Origin: Neurospora crassa OR74A
Lineage: Eukaryota > Ascomycota > Sordariomycetes > Sordariales > Sordariaceae
Length of the DNA stretch: 64,000 nucleotides
Reading direction: 5' to 3'
Assembly (NCBI RefSeq): GCF_000182925.2
Contig: NC_026505.1
Span: 3,906,001-3,970,000, forward strand
Shown: positions 12,966 to 25,640 of the stretch, in pieces
Layout: each line of letters starts with the position of its first letter
Position numbering within the stretch: the stretch's first letter is position 1
The notes under the pieces: generated by a model
The model's database searches: none
The model's input: only the letters and a program-made list of their open reading frames with translations
Told to the model about the DNA's origin: nothing
Program-made: the position numbers and the translations under genes

Positions 12966-15900
12966 TATAGTAGGTTGAGTAATAGGGTTACTTATATTTA
13001 TATAGTTAATTATAAATTTAATATATATTAATTTGTATTAAGTTTTATTTTAATTAGAGTATGTAAGAGTTAGTTATTCTTCGTTTTAATTATAGTAAAA
13101 AACGTTTTTTACTATAGTTAGAACGAAAGGGATATACTATTAAAATTGGATTTATTTATCGAAATTAATATTATTATTAAGTATTATATTATTTTATACT
13201 AAAACTAATTTTTATAAATCTATATCGTTAGGAATTGTTTAATTGCTAGCCGGTAAATTATAGGGGTAGTCCGCCGATATTATACGGCTAATTCGCTTTA
13301 GGCCGACCCGTAGTAAATAGAATTCTAATTATAAATTTAATTTCTTTAGTTATATCTAATATATAGCAACCCCGGGCAATCTAGTAGCATCCTTAGTAAT
13401 AATTTCCTACGTGGTTAAAAAGCTCCGTATATATTCTAAGGATGTAAAAGGAGGCTTCTAACCTAAAAGGGCTATAAGGCTAACGTTAATTTTATTAAGA
13501 TATTGCCGGTATAATATAAATACGGAAATATAGAACCTCTATACTATAGTTATAAATAGTATAGTAAGGTTATTTTTATATTAGTCGGTTATTACTTTAA
13601 TAATTATAAAACAACGGAGCGCCTACTAGGTAATTTCTTTAAGTATTTCCTTAAAGGCCGTATTTAGAATATATTTAATTAGGGCGGACAAATTATCGTC
13701 TTTAGTTTAGGTATAATTAAGATCGGCAAGTAGATTATAAGAGTTAGTATATTGAAATACTACGTTATTATTAAGGGAAATAATATTATTCCTAGTAGCG
13801 TTGTTTGAGGTACTAGCTACTAGTGTTACGGAAGGAGGTTACTTACGTAATTATTTTAATAGAGTAGAAGGGGGGCTATTCTCAAATTAAACTTCGGTAT
13901 AGGAATATTTTATTTTATATTTGTAAGATATTAATAAATATTAAATTTAGCCCTACCGGGTTTCGCTATAATTAGAGTAAAGGGGGTCGTTCTAATTAGA
14001 ACGAAGAGGGTATATTATAAAATCGAAATTTATTTATTATTAATATTAGCGTACTTTCGTTTCAATTTATATCTATATAATAGTATATTGGTTAGGTTGT
14101 AATTTAGGTTAAATTTGTCGTCCCTAGGATTTATTAATACTTTACTCTATATAATTCGCTTCTCTTTCTATATTTATAGTATTCTAGCGTTATTACTTTA
14201 GTAGTAGTTCTTCTAGAGGTTATTGAATTACTCCTCTAATTTGCTAATTATTATACCGTTCCTTACTTTTGTAATAGAAATATACTACTTGTAGGTATCG
14301 ATAAATTTCTATACCTTTTTAATCCGTAGCGCTTCCTTAGCTTTCGAGTCCCTAATAAGATATTTAGAGAACCGATTAATTACAACCTTCTAGTTATTTA
14401 TATTTAAGCTGCTAAAGATCTTATATATAATTTGGAGAATATAGTCTATTGAGGGTAATAGATTGGACCGATTAATAAAGAGAGGATTAGCTAATATAAA
14501 ATTCTTATTTAGGATAGCCTAATTAATATTACGCTTCGCTTCGAAGTTGGCTATAATTGCTTCAATTAAGAGAAAATAGTATTCCCTAATACGGAAGGCC
14601 CTAGTAGAATTGAAGGCGGTTATATTGGTAGGTAGCTCTACGACCTACACGTATTAGTTAAACCGATGTAATAATATATATTTAACGGCTTTATATCTAA
14701 GTAAGGTCCTAAAATTATTTCCCGCCTTAGGGGAAATACCTATTATTTCTAAGCTTAAATTCGCAATAAATTTATAAATTTATTATATAGACGTTAGTTT
14801 TCGCTTTAATTAGAATTAGTATATAGGTAGAAACGCTACTCTAATAAAAGTAGAATATATTTTATAAAAAGTATACTCTTCTATTTAATTATAAATAGTA
14901 CTATATACAGTAAATAAATATTATTAAACGCTTTCTTTCTAACCAATCCTATAAAAACGCTTTATATACTATAGAATTATATTTTAATTCTATATATAGC
15001 CGAACCTAATACCTACGTAATACATTATATAGAGGTTTAATTTAATTATATATATATTAGAATTGAGTATAAGAATATTAACGTCTATATACAGTTAGTT
15101 CTAGGCTGCAACGATGCAGCTATATTCAACTTACGTCTAATTGGAATAGATTATCTCTATATATAGGCCGACTTTATATAGGATAGTATAAAGCGTCCTA
15201 TATTAATTAATAAATACCCTACTAAATTTCGCTCTAATTAAAGTCGGTAAATCTAATTTTTAATTAAAATAAAAGTAAAAAGTTAATTGTATTTATATTT
15301 ATATTTAAGGCGAATTAGCAACTATTAATACCCTTTTCCAACTATTATATAATTTAGCGTATTTCCGAATAGTCTACGTAAATAAGGGCGACTTTCTAAG
15401 TACCTAATATATTATATTTATTTGGTTACTTAGTAGTATAAAGTATATATTAATAGTAAAATAGGTAAATATATAAAATAGCTTACCGTCGAAGTTTAAT
15501 TAAATTAATTTATTAACAGTTTTAACCCCCAATATCGCTTCTTCTTTATTACGCAAAACCTCGTCGAAGATCCGGGCATATATTTCCCAATTACCCCTCT
15601 AACGTTTTATAGCCTAAATGCCCTTTAATAAATAGAATTCCTATATCGCTATTTATTGCTTAACGGCGTTGTCCTTAAATATTAACGCTTATATATAAAC
15701 GTTATATAAGAGAAATTACAATAGGTAGATAAAAGTAAAATTTAGGGAAATTTAATACTCCTCGTCGGTAGTGTAGGGTATTACTAAGTCTTCAATTTCG
15801 TACTCTAGTAAATTTATAAATATATCTTTTAAAAGATTATCTGTAATTCGGATAATTTCCTTCTGCTAACGGTAGTACCCGAATTTAATTTAATAAATTA

Positions 15901-18900
15901 ATATTAATAGTATATTAGAAGAAAGGTACGTTATTGTCCTATTAGGGAGGTGTAGTGGGGTAGTTATACCCCTATTTACAATAATAATATAATTCTCCTA
16001 GAGGATTTCTATTGTAGTTTAGTAGACGGTTTTACTATTGTCGGTAATTGTATCTTAAATATTGGGGTACAAAACCTACTATTAGTAACCCTACTCTTTG
16101 CTAATCTTATATAATTAAATATATATAATATTAAATGTTATAGGGTTAATAATATATAGGGGGTTACCCTAATCGTACGAACCCTTATTTCTAAAACGGA
16201 AGAATTCTAATACGTTATACTAACCCTTAGGTAGGGTAAAGACCTTAAATAGGCCTGCCCCCTCTTAGAGTATAATAGTAAATATTCGGATATTAGTAAT
16301 ATAATTCAATATAGGCGTTATAAAATAAATTAACTTACTTATAGTAAAGATAATTTATATCGCCTACTATACTAACAAATTGCAATTTCAAACGAATTAA
16401 ACTTTATTTAAAATAAGGACCTAGAATATCGGGTCCTTTACTATTATTATTTGGAGTTCCAACCTCTACGGCCTTCTATTCTTTCTAAAAGCAATATATT
16501 AGTATCCACGCCTTTTACTTTAATTATAATAGAAGATTTACCGGCCAAATTCCTCAAATTCTTTATCCTCAATAATAGTATCTATATTCGCTACGTCCTC
16601 ATCTTCGTATATAATATCCTACATACTACTTTTAAACGGGTTTATAGTATATTATCCGGGTTTCTATTTAATAACCCTATTATATAAATAAGGAAGTATA
16701 TTAAATTCTAAAGGCCCGTTAATTTTAGGCTTATTCTTACCCTAGTATATAGTAATAGTAGAGTGCGAATATATAATAATATTTTTAACAGTATCGGCGG
16801 AATACTTCTATTCAACCTACTCCTCTATTAAATAATTGAAGCAGTCCTACGTAAGTATCCTCGCTCTACGTAGGTCGTTTTTGGGTACGTTATTAGTAGT
16901 ATCGAACTAAACTTAAAATATTAAATTACTAAAGGTATTATTAAATTTAATAAATATTTAGGGAATTAGCTTAAATAGTATAATAATAACGTTTGGATAC
17001 GTATTGAAGGGCTACTATTTATATTCCAATTCTTTAAAACGATAGTACTCTATAAGGAGTATTATATTATAAATAAGCGTTTTACTAGTACCTACCTTAT
17101 TTGCTAATATAGCTCTTTATAGGAGTAAGTAGAGTATATAATAAATAGTATATATATTTATAGTATATTAATTAGTCTTTAGTCTCGCTTTAATTAAAAT
17201 ACGAAAAATATAAATTAGGTTTTGCTTTAATTAGAATAAATAGAATTAATTCTAATTAAAGCGAAAGGGGAGGATGTAATATTAATTTGGATTTACTTAT
17301 AATTTAATAAGGGAGTAGGTATTGTAAATTAATCCTATTAATTTTCTAATTTATTTAATTGTACTAGTCCGTATAAGTTTTGTAGTTGAATAGTTGAGGA
17401 GATTCTTCTAGCGCTAGTTCGGTAACTTTACGCCTAAAAGTATAGGTACCCCTAAAAACGAGATTAGAATTAGTAAATTTCTTCGCCAATAGGTACTTCT
17501 ATTATACTAAACCCTTAATAGCTATTCTAATTACAATATTATTCTTAACCTTCTCCTAGGTAGCCTCCTAAGTATTATTAGGTATTTAAATATATTAGGT
17601 AAATTGGTCAATTATATTGTTTATAGCTATTAAATAATCTACGTAGGTAGGGGTATTTTTATTGCGATAAAATAGTAGAAATTACTTAATATTTTGAAAT
17701 AGAAGCGTTATACGGGTTAGTTGTTACTAAGTTTTAAAATCCTTAATATAAGTAAATAGTATACGTATATTGAGGCGTAGTATTAGGTCTTCGCTGAAAT
17801 AAGTATTAATTGTAGTAAGGTCTTTAGTATTACGGCGATTTAATTTAATATTAAATATAATCTTAGAATATATATTGTTTGTAATAAAGAACGTATTATA
17901 AATATATATCTTTACCGCTATTGGATCTAAACGGCCGAACCTCTTTAACTCCTCTTTAGTTAGTTTATAAATATTTACTATAATTAATTTACGGTAGTCC
18001 TCGCGGATAATATTAGTAAATTAAAGGGCCTATAAGGATTAAGTATTATACGGGAATTTATTATCTTACTTTACTAAAGAAGTCTCTTTATTAACGGGGA
18101 AGATATACGGCCTAGGAATATCCTCCTCTTTAATAGTAATATATATTGAACCTAACGTAATATTACTATATTAGCGCGTATTAAAATATACGAATATTTA
18201 AAAAATTCGCACTTAATTATTAGTATAGTAGCTACTATACAAAACAACGCCGTCCTCTTTAGTACATTTCGAAAAGCGTAGCAGGCTTTAGTATTTCGGA
18301 CGTATTAAATAATAATAGAGTATAATAAAGAGAATTACGCAAATCGATTCGAAAATTATAACCTTATTTAATTTTATTTCGTTTATTATATTAAGTAATA
18401 TTAAATTTTTGCGCCGGACGGCTACGGTATAGAACGGAAGGGAGGATATTTTAACCCTCTCAATAGTATATATTATATATATATATTAGGAAGAATCGCG
18501 GAATAATTCAATATACTTCTTCTATATAACGTATATATCGGTAAATTTAATATTTATTTAATCCTAAATATTATATAGCCTCTTAAAGTAGGTTAATAGC
18601 CCAAATTAATTGGCTATTATAAAATAATTAATAATAATATATTAAAGGGCCTATATAGTAGGTATAAGGATAGATATATATAGCGGGTAGCGATTTTATA
18701 GGTTGGTTTTACTTTAATTAGAATTAGGAGTTTTAATTTATATAATTAATTCTACTTTAATAATAGTACAATTATCTACTCTAATAAAAGCGAAAGGAGG
18801 TATTAGAAAAATTTATAGTTATAATTATAATATTAATTGAGTATTGTAGCGTTAGAATACCCTAAGAAGGAAGTTGCGTCTACTCTATTATATTTCGAAT

Positions 18901-21900
18901 TGATATTCTATTAATATATAAATTGCTGGCCGGGGATTTGTATATTTTTAGCCTACATAGTGCTTAAATTAGTATACCCTTAGAAAGGCCTAGGTTTTCG
19001 ATTAATAATATTGAATTTAGTATCTAATAATTAGGTTAGAATATTAAGTAAAATAGCGTATATACGGTCTAAATTATAATACCCGGCGGTAGGTAGGTAG
19101 TAATTTCGAATTAGAATAGAGCTTCTATATTTGGGGTAACTACTATTATATTTCTTCTTATCTTTATACTAGCTTAAATTAGAGTATAATAAAGCTTATA
19201 AAAGACTAAGGTTTATCGATTCGATAGTTATATATAGTATTAATAGGTTTTAATTTTTAATAATAAAGTTGTTAAAATTATCCCTACTAATTTTAAACGT
19301 AACTTTAGGCCTAACTTTATTCAAGGATCGTCCCTTCCCTATATTAGCAATACTAGTAATTTTTACGCTTCCGCTTATAAGGGATTACCGACTAACTAAT
19401 TTCGTTCTAATAATAGTAAATTTATTACTAAATTTAAATACCTTTGCTTTAATTAGAATTTATCGATAGATTATAGAAAGGAAGAAGGAGAGGAGGAGAG
19501 AAGGAGAAGGAGGAAAGAGGAGAAGTAAAAAGGGAGAGGGAATAGGCAAATACGCTAATTTAATTAAAATATGGACTATATATTATATAATTAATTAGTA
19601 CGTTTACTATACCTATTTACTATATAAAATAGAGTTTAATTAGAATATTTACCGGCCGCACGAAATAGACTCTAATTAGAACGAAAGTTGGGAGAGGGTA
19701 ATTTAGGAAATTTAATTAAATAATAACTATATTAGCTATTTGTAGTATAGCTTTATAATTCGAATTAGAGCGAAAGTTATAAGTGGGCTACTAATTTAAA
19801 AATCTTAATAATTCGGATATAGCCTATAGGTCGCAGGGTTAGTTATATATAATAGGGTGTAGCAACTATCCGTATATTTAGTATATAAATAATACTTTAG
19901 ATAGTAATTATATTAAGGATTAATAATATACAAATATTATAAAACATAAGTCCGATTATACAATTTCACTTATTAACTCTAATTAGAATAAAAGTTACTA
20001 AATACTTTTAGGACGTAATAGTAGAGCCGTATAGAAACTTTATATTATAGGCTACTAATTAAGTAGACTACTATAAGATATTAGTTTTAATAAAGTTTAG
20101 TATAATTATTATTTAAATTTACCTACTATTATTTTCGTCCCCTAAATCGAATATTTCGGATACTCCATTACCCTAACTATTAATAACAATAGGATTGTTA
20201 TCTTTATAATTAAATAGACTAAAATACTCGTAGTTTTCCTCCTTTTCTAACCGAACCTCCTTAAAATTAAATTATCGAAGGGTACCCGAAAATAATTTGA
20301 ATAAGCCGTTGTACTATAGATTTAGCACATTAAAATCATTCGGATTTGAAAGTCTATAGCGTCGTAATACAAACCTATTCCTATATATTATATATATATA
20401 ATTAATAATATTGATATCGGTTAATAGATTAGTATATCTACTATTACTAGGTCGCCCGAATTCTAATTCAACCTCCTTACGAATAACTATAATAAGAGGC
20501 TCGATAGCTAACAACTCTATAAAAATTAATTTAATATTGTACGTCGAATTCTTATAGTACTTAATATTTAAAGTAAACGAACGATTAATATACTCTATCG
20601 TTAGGTTAATCTCTTTCTACTAATTACTAATTATAGTATATTATACTAATTTAAACCTTAGAATAATATCGGACAATTCTAGGTTAGTAACTTCGGGTTA
20701 AAGGAGCTATAAGAAATAAAATATCTCGGGCCTATAATTAGTACCCTTTCTACTATAGAAGAAGAGTAGTAGGTAATTAATAATTTGCCGGAGTATTTCG
20801 TAGTTACTAAATTAAATAATATAAATAAAAATAAGTAATAACTAAATAATATATAAGTATTAATAAACGCTATAGAATTATATATTAATATAATTATCGC
20901 CGCCCCCCGGGTATTTACTAATATATCCCTATAAGGTAAAAACTTCGTTATAAATATAATCGAACTATATAAATAAATAGGTAATTCTATTAGCCTAAAA
21001 GGCAACCGCAATAGTAGCTTCGATACTATTCCGACTAAGCGTAGTAGGATTTAGGAACCTGTTATTAATAAGATTCTATATTAAAAAAGTAAGAATTTTA
21101 GAATGAAATATATTATAAAAGAGTCTTAATCTATAGTAGAATTCGGTTTTGAATTGTTTTACCTTTTTAGCCCTCCTAAGGCCGTAGGTATCTTATTTTA
21201 TAAGAGGTTAAAAGTACTAAAAAATTAAATTAACGAAATTTATTTTAATATAGAAGAATATAGGGATAGAAATTATCTATTGCTTATAATTGTATATACT
21301 TTATACTTCTAATTATATTAATATAATTTTACGAATGTATAATATCGTCTTCTAGTTACTATAGATAAGGAAAAGCCTATCGTTAAATTGCGTTTAATTT
21401 ATATTAAATAGGTCGAGAAATAATCTATTATATAAGTGGTAGATACTAGCGAATTTACCCTCGTTCTTATTAATAGCGGGCGTTTGAAGAATATAGCTTT
21501 TAGATATATAATATTATTTAACCCTAAGGAAGCGATAGGCGGGAAAAGAGCTTTATTCGCCGATAAATAGAAAGAGGGACTTTAGTTTCTCTATAACCAA
21601 GTAGTTTATAGCGGGGCGAAATAATTGTAGCGTTTGTACGAGAGCCGGGATAATCTAATATAGTCGGAAGGGAATAGTAGGCCGAAATTGGTCGGGTTGG
21701 AACGGGCCTTAAATATTAGGATTACCTATTAATAAGCAAATTGTAAAGTTATGTATTATATCCTATCGGCTAGTGCCTAAACCTTAAACTATATTTAAAT
21801 AATTGTAGTTATTATATATAATAATAAGAGTAGGGTTAAAAACAATACGTTTAAGGTTAGCCTAGAAGCGTTAATATAAATTATAAGATAAATAATTAAT

Positions 21901-23289
21901 AGTACTAATTATTGTAGAAACTATAAGAGTTTTAATTATTATTATAGTCCTAATATAAGATATATAAATATTAAAAGTAAATAAGGTATTTTAGATACGC
22001 TTAGTAATATTATTAGTATATAAATATAAATTTATAATTTATAAGAAGAAATCGGATTTGCCGGGGGCAACGATATATATAATAATAGCCAAAATTATGT
22101 ATATTATAGGCGAAATATAATTGCTATAACGAGCTCGTAGTCCCTACGTTTTCTTATAGGCGTAGGTATATTGTATTAAGCCCGTAAGAAGTGAATATAA
22201 TTTAAGTGTATATTTAAATAGGCTGTTAATATACTATTTAATAATTAATATAATTTATTATATATTGTACAAATTTGTAATATTATATAATTAATCCCCT
22301 TATAGAGCGGAAGAGGTATTAAACTTTGTAAAAGATAAGAATAGGTTGATATATTTAGGGAGAAATATTAATTCCCGACGGAGGCTCTTTATATTATATA
22401 AATTACTCTTATTACTAAAATATATTATAATGCCGCTATAATAGAGAATTTTGTATATATAATTATTATATAGTATATTAATAAGTTACTTAATGTAGAA
22501 TCCTAATAGCTAGTTATTATTTTAAATTATTTTAACTTAATTACGGATAAAGGGTTTTAGTATCCCCCTAAAATATAAATATATTTAATACTTTTAAGTA
22601 AGATGAGTAAAGTATTAGTCTTAATTAGTAATGCTTAAATTACTCTAATCCTATAGCGGTAGGTTATATTTAATTAGATTTAGGGAGGTTGGAGGGCTGT
22701 AGTAAGGGGTTGGAGTTAAAACTCCGGGGTTTAAATATATATAAATTAAATATATTATTATAATTAGAATATTTAGGAGAATATTAAATTTAAACGAGAG
22801 GAAGGGCGAATTAAACGCGAACGTAAAAGGATTATTAAATAAAGTTGGAACGGCTATTTCTTAGAACGAATAGTGAATTGTATTGGGTGAATTAGGCGTC
22901 GTAGGTTTATGTATGTTGTTCTAATTGGAATTATAGTGAATGAAAACGGATAAATCACGTATTGCGACTTTAGGGGTTTCGCTTTAATTAGAATCGCGGA
23001 GAACGAAAATAAATATATTACGTATTGCAACTTTAGAGGTTTCGCTTTAGTAAGAGTAAATAATTAGAATTAAGGTATATTTTAATTCTAATTAGAATAG
23101 AGTTCAATTGCAATAGTTAGGCCCTACAGCGGCTAACAGTCGAAATACTCAAAATTGGCTTAGACCTGCTACCGTAGAAACGGGTGGGGTGGGGTGGTTT
23201 TGGAGGTTAGTAGGTCTAATTGAGACTAGCCCCAGTTAATTGTAACCCCAACCCATCCCTTTAATAGTAAAAATTCAACATTTTAGCGC

Positions 23290-23340
23290 GGTAGGGGGCT
23301 CCAGCCAATCGCTTCCCCCCCATTCCTAGTATATAACATC
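23290..23340 (+). promoter_or_regulatory. promoter-like CCAAT and TATA boxes
   Basis: Inside the less damaged right part of the block, a CCAAT box at 23305-23309 lies about 20 bp upstream of TATATAA at 23330-23336. A C-run lies between them. The arrangement resembles a polymerase II promoter or the start of a retroelement. It precedes the decayed frames listed next, but the link is inference. Confidence 0.35.
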
Positions 23341-23559
23341 TATACCTATACAAATACCTCGATTTCACCAACTTTTGCAGCACTTTTATTATTACACTAA
23401 ATATAGAGAGCGGTTACTGCAAGGACAACCAATTAATTTAAACCAAGATAAAACTATCTCCACATCACTAACGTATATAGGCTACCCAGCAGCGCTCCCA
23501 CTTACAAATCGCCATATTACATATAATACACCCCAGTAGAATCTAGGTTCTCGTACTCT

Positions 23560-24356
23560 TTACTATACAAGAGGGGGAGCTATTAGTCTTAAAAGCAATT
23601 AAAGCTCTATACCTCAAAGAGGAACATATAGTACAACTGGCTCGCTTTGAGAACCGTCCTCTCTCATATCGTTTTAGTATAATTTCCCTAATATTAAATA
23701 TTAGGGACTGTTTTAGTAAAATACAGTAATAGGTAGCGTATTTACTATAAAATACCTAAATCTTATTAATTAACTAGCTTCGAAAGTTAATATACATAGT
23801 CTATTACTTCCAATTAAAGGGAGCACCAAACGGCTTCTCTCTCTAATTGAAAAAGAGGTTGGCTATAATAACTTCTATATAATAATAATATATTATTAGT
23901 ATAGTATATAGTAAGGAATCGAATGCAAGTAATATACTAAGGTAGAAGTTAGTAAACAGTACTATAAATAACCTACGTCGATAGCGGTAACTATATGTAT
24001 TATACGCATACAACTAGTCACCTACATCTACCCTATTTATAAAACTATTATATACTTATATAACTAATAATATCTAAACTATTTTACATCCCTTATTACT
24101 AAAGTAATTTCTTATAGCGCCCTTACACGTAGGATAGCGGCAGTAAGTACACTTACGTATCTTATTCCTAATATATTATATAAATAAGAAGTTCACTATT
24201 TAGCAATCTTTTATATAGAAGTATACTACTCTAATCTCCTAATCTGCATTTAGCGGGGGTTACTTACCCTTTTTAGAACTAAGAACCGGCACATTTAATA
24301 CCGCCTAATATAGCGCCCTAAATAGTACCTTCTCTTTCTTATTATTAATTTCTTGA
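23560..24356. pseudogene. decayed coding-like region
   Basis: A plus-strand frame from about 23,560 reads TIQEGELLVLKAIKALYLKE and continues with many TAA/TAG stops, as expected if CAA and CAG were changed by RIP. On the minus strand a different frame, over about 24,065-24,480, has fewer stops and a cysteine-rich stretch (24,154 down to 24,083) with C-x2-C-x4-C spacing, KCTYCRYPTCK. I cannot tell which strand was coding. The family is not recognised. Confidence 0.4.
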
Positions 24357-25511
24357 AGCTTAGTAAATTGCAATATCGTATAGTTGGAGCGTATTATACT
24401 AATTATTGTAACATTCTTAATATAAAGGTAACGTATAAGAATAAAAATAGTAAAAAGGTTATTGGTAAATACGTAATAAATTAATTAATAAGGTGGGCGG
24501 GGTAACCCAATTACTAACTCTACTACTACTAATTAAGTCAGTATTAACTCGCCCTATTAATATTCAATCAACTAATTATTAAACAGATTTTAGTAGAAAA
24601 TACTATATATATTTATTCAAATTAATAACGCCAATCGTATTATTATACTACCTCTAATTATAGAAGTAACCGCCGGCCGTAATAACCTAAACTTTAATAC
24701 CCCGCAGTACCAATTTATTGGGGATATAGACCGTTACTATACTTCTACCAATATATTTTACTATCTTTTTATTAACAACAATATATTATAACGGAGTCCG
24801 CAATTTAAAATAGACTCTCTAAATATATCTATTAAAATCGTATACTCTATCCCAAAGGGTAAAATCGTTTTAAATAGGATCCTACATACAAAAGCGCCTT
24901 AGAAGTATTTCGAACCGGAAGAAAGGTATTTAATTATAGACTAAGTAATTCGGATACCCCTCTCTCTCTTACTAATATAAAGGGAGGTTAACCTCTATAT
25001 AGAGACTAATATATAATAAAATAACGAACAATATATATAGCTCTGTAGCGTAAGTAGATACCTAGTACGTCTTGCGAAAGTAAGGGTTATCCTCGCCCGG
25101 CAATAAGATCTTACGAAGGTTGGTCTATTATACCTATTATTCTACTATACGAAGGAGGAAGTATTAATAGAATACTAATAATATAGTAATAATAGTAAGA
25201 GGATAAATAATTTAGTATATAAACGTACCGCTATTACTCCGAACCGTATTGAAGGGGAAATATTAGGTATTGATAAAGTCAACCCGAAGGTCTATAAGTT
25301 CGTAATCGACGGTAATGGTTAAATTACTGGGTATAGTATCAAGGAGTTCGCTTATTAGCCGGTAGATATATTACAGGTCCTAATCGTTAGGCCAAAGGAA
25401 ATTTAGAAGCTTTTCGCCCGGCGGCTTAAGGTATCCTTCGTTACAGTCATTATCGTTGCAATTGTTGTTAAAGTTAGGTATAAAGTTACTCTTATTGTTA
25501 TTAATATTTAA
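24357..25511 (+). pseudogene. RIP-broken reading frame of 385 codons
   Basis: One plus-strand frame runs for 385 codons. About 21 stops interrupt it, all TAA or TAG and none TGA, exactly what CAA/CAG to TAA/TAG mutation would give. Between stops the translation is protein-like, for example PNRIEGEILGIDKVNPKVY at about 25,239-25,295 and FIGDIDRYYTS at about 24,715. The frame stops at 25,509-25,511; upstream it meets TGA at 24,354-24,356. Parts of the opposite strand are also fairly open, so orientation is not certain. I do not recognise the protein. It is most likely from a transposon or a duplicated gene. Confidence 0.5.
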
Positions 25512-25640
25512 CTTTAATTTATTAGGGAGAGGGAGGATATGTAAGGGCAAGTGGTCTATAGGGTTAATACCTACTAGCGGGTAGGCTAGTACAAACTAGG
25601 CTGGTACCGGCTAGGCTAAGCCGGCTAGTACTAATTGGGC

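Larger units (their letters stand above)
3845..23100. repeat. dispersed 20-bp palindrome TTCGCTYTAATTARAGCGAA
   Basis: A self-complementary motif, ideal form TTCGCTCTAATTAGAGCGAA, recurs across the block in full or half-decayed form. Readable copies include 3902-3921, 3926-3945, 7488-7509, 13988-14006, 14800-14819, 15228-15247, 17249-17265, 19669-19685 and 22978-22997, plus one in every unit of the 95-bp array. Variants differ mostly by C/T and G/A exchanges, as RIP would cause. The CTAATTAG core is best kept. I do not recognise it as a known element end. Confidence 0.8.
1300..25640. repeat. RIP-mutated AT-rich repeat block
   Basis: The block is dominated by TpA-rich sequence in which CpA and TpG are nearly absent; the 60 bases at 1441-1500 contain neither. 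CpG is kept throughout. This is the expected result of repeat-induced point mutation, which changes CpA to TpA on both strands of duplicated DNA in fungi. No intact gene is visible between 1,300 and 23,150: open frames there are short and lack codon bias. Damage is heaviest up to about 23,150 and lighter from there to 25,640. Tandem arrays, inverted repeats and a recurrent palindrome are listed separately. Such blocks are usually heterochromatic relics of transposons. The original elements cannot be named by eye. Confidence 0.9.

Noticed and set aside
3115-21011. Short open frames inside the RIP block (for example 3115-3372, 16451-16687, 20679-21011)
   Set aside because: They are Ile/Leu/Tyr-rich, as any frame in TA-rich DNA would be, and lack starts in context. 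They may be shreds of old element genes but are not genes now.
3845-23100. CRISPR-like reading of the regularly spaced palindromes
   Set aside because: Spacers between copies in the 95-bp array are themselves repeats, no cas genes exist, and the genome is eukaryotic.
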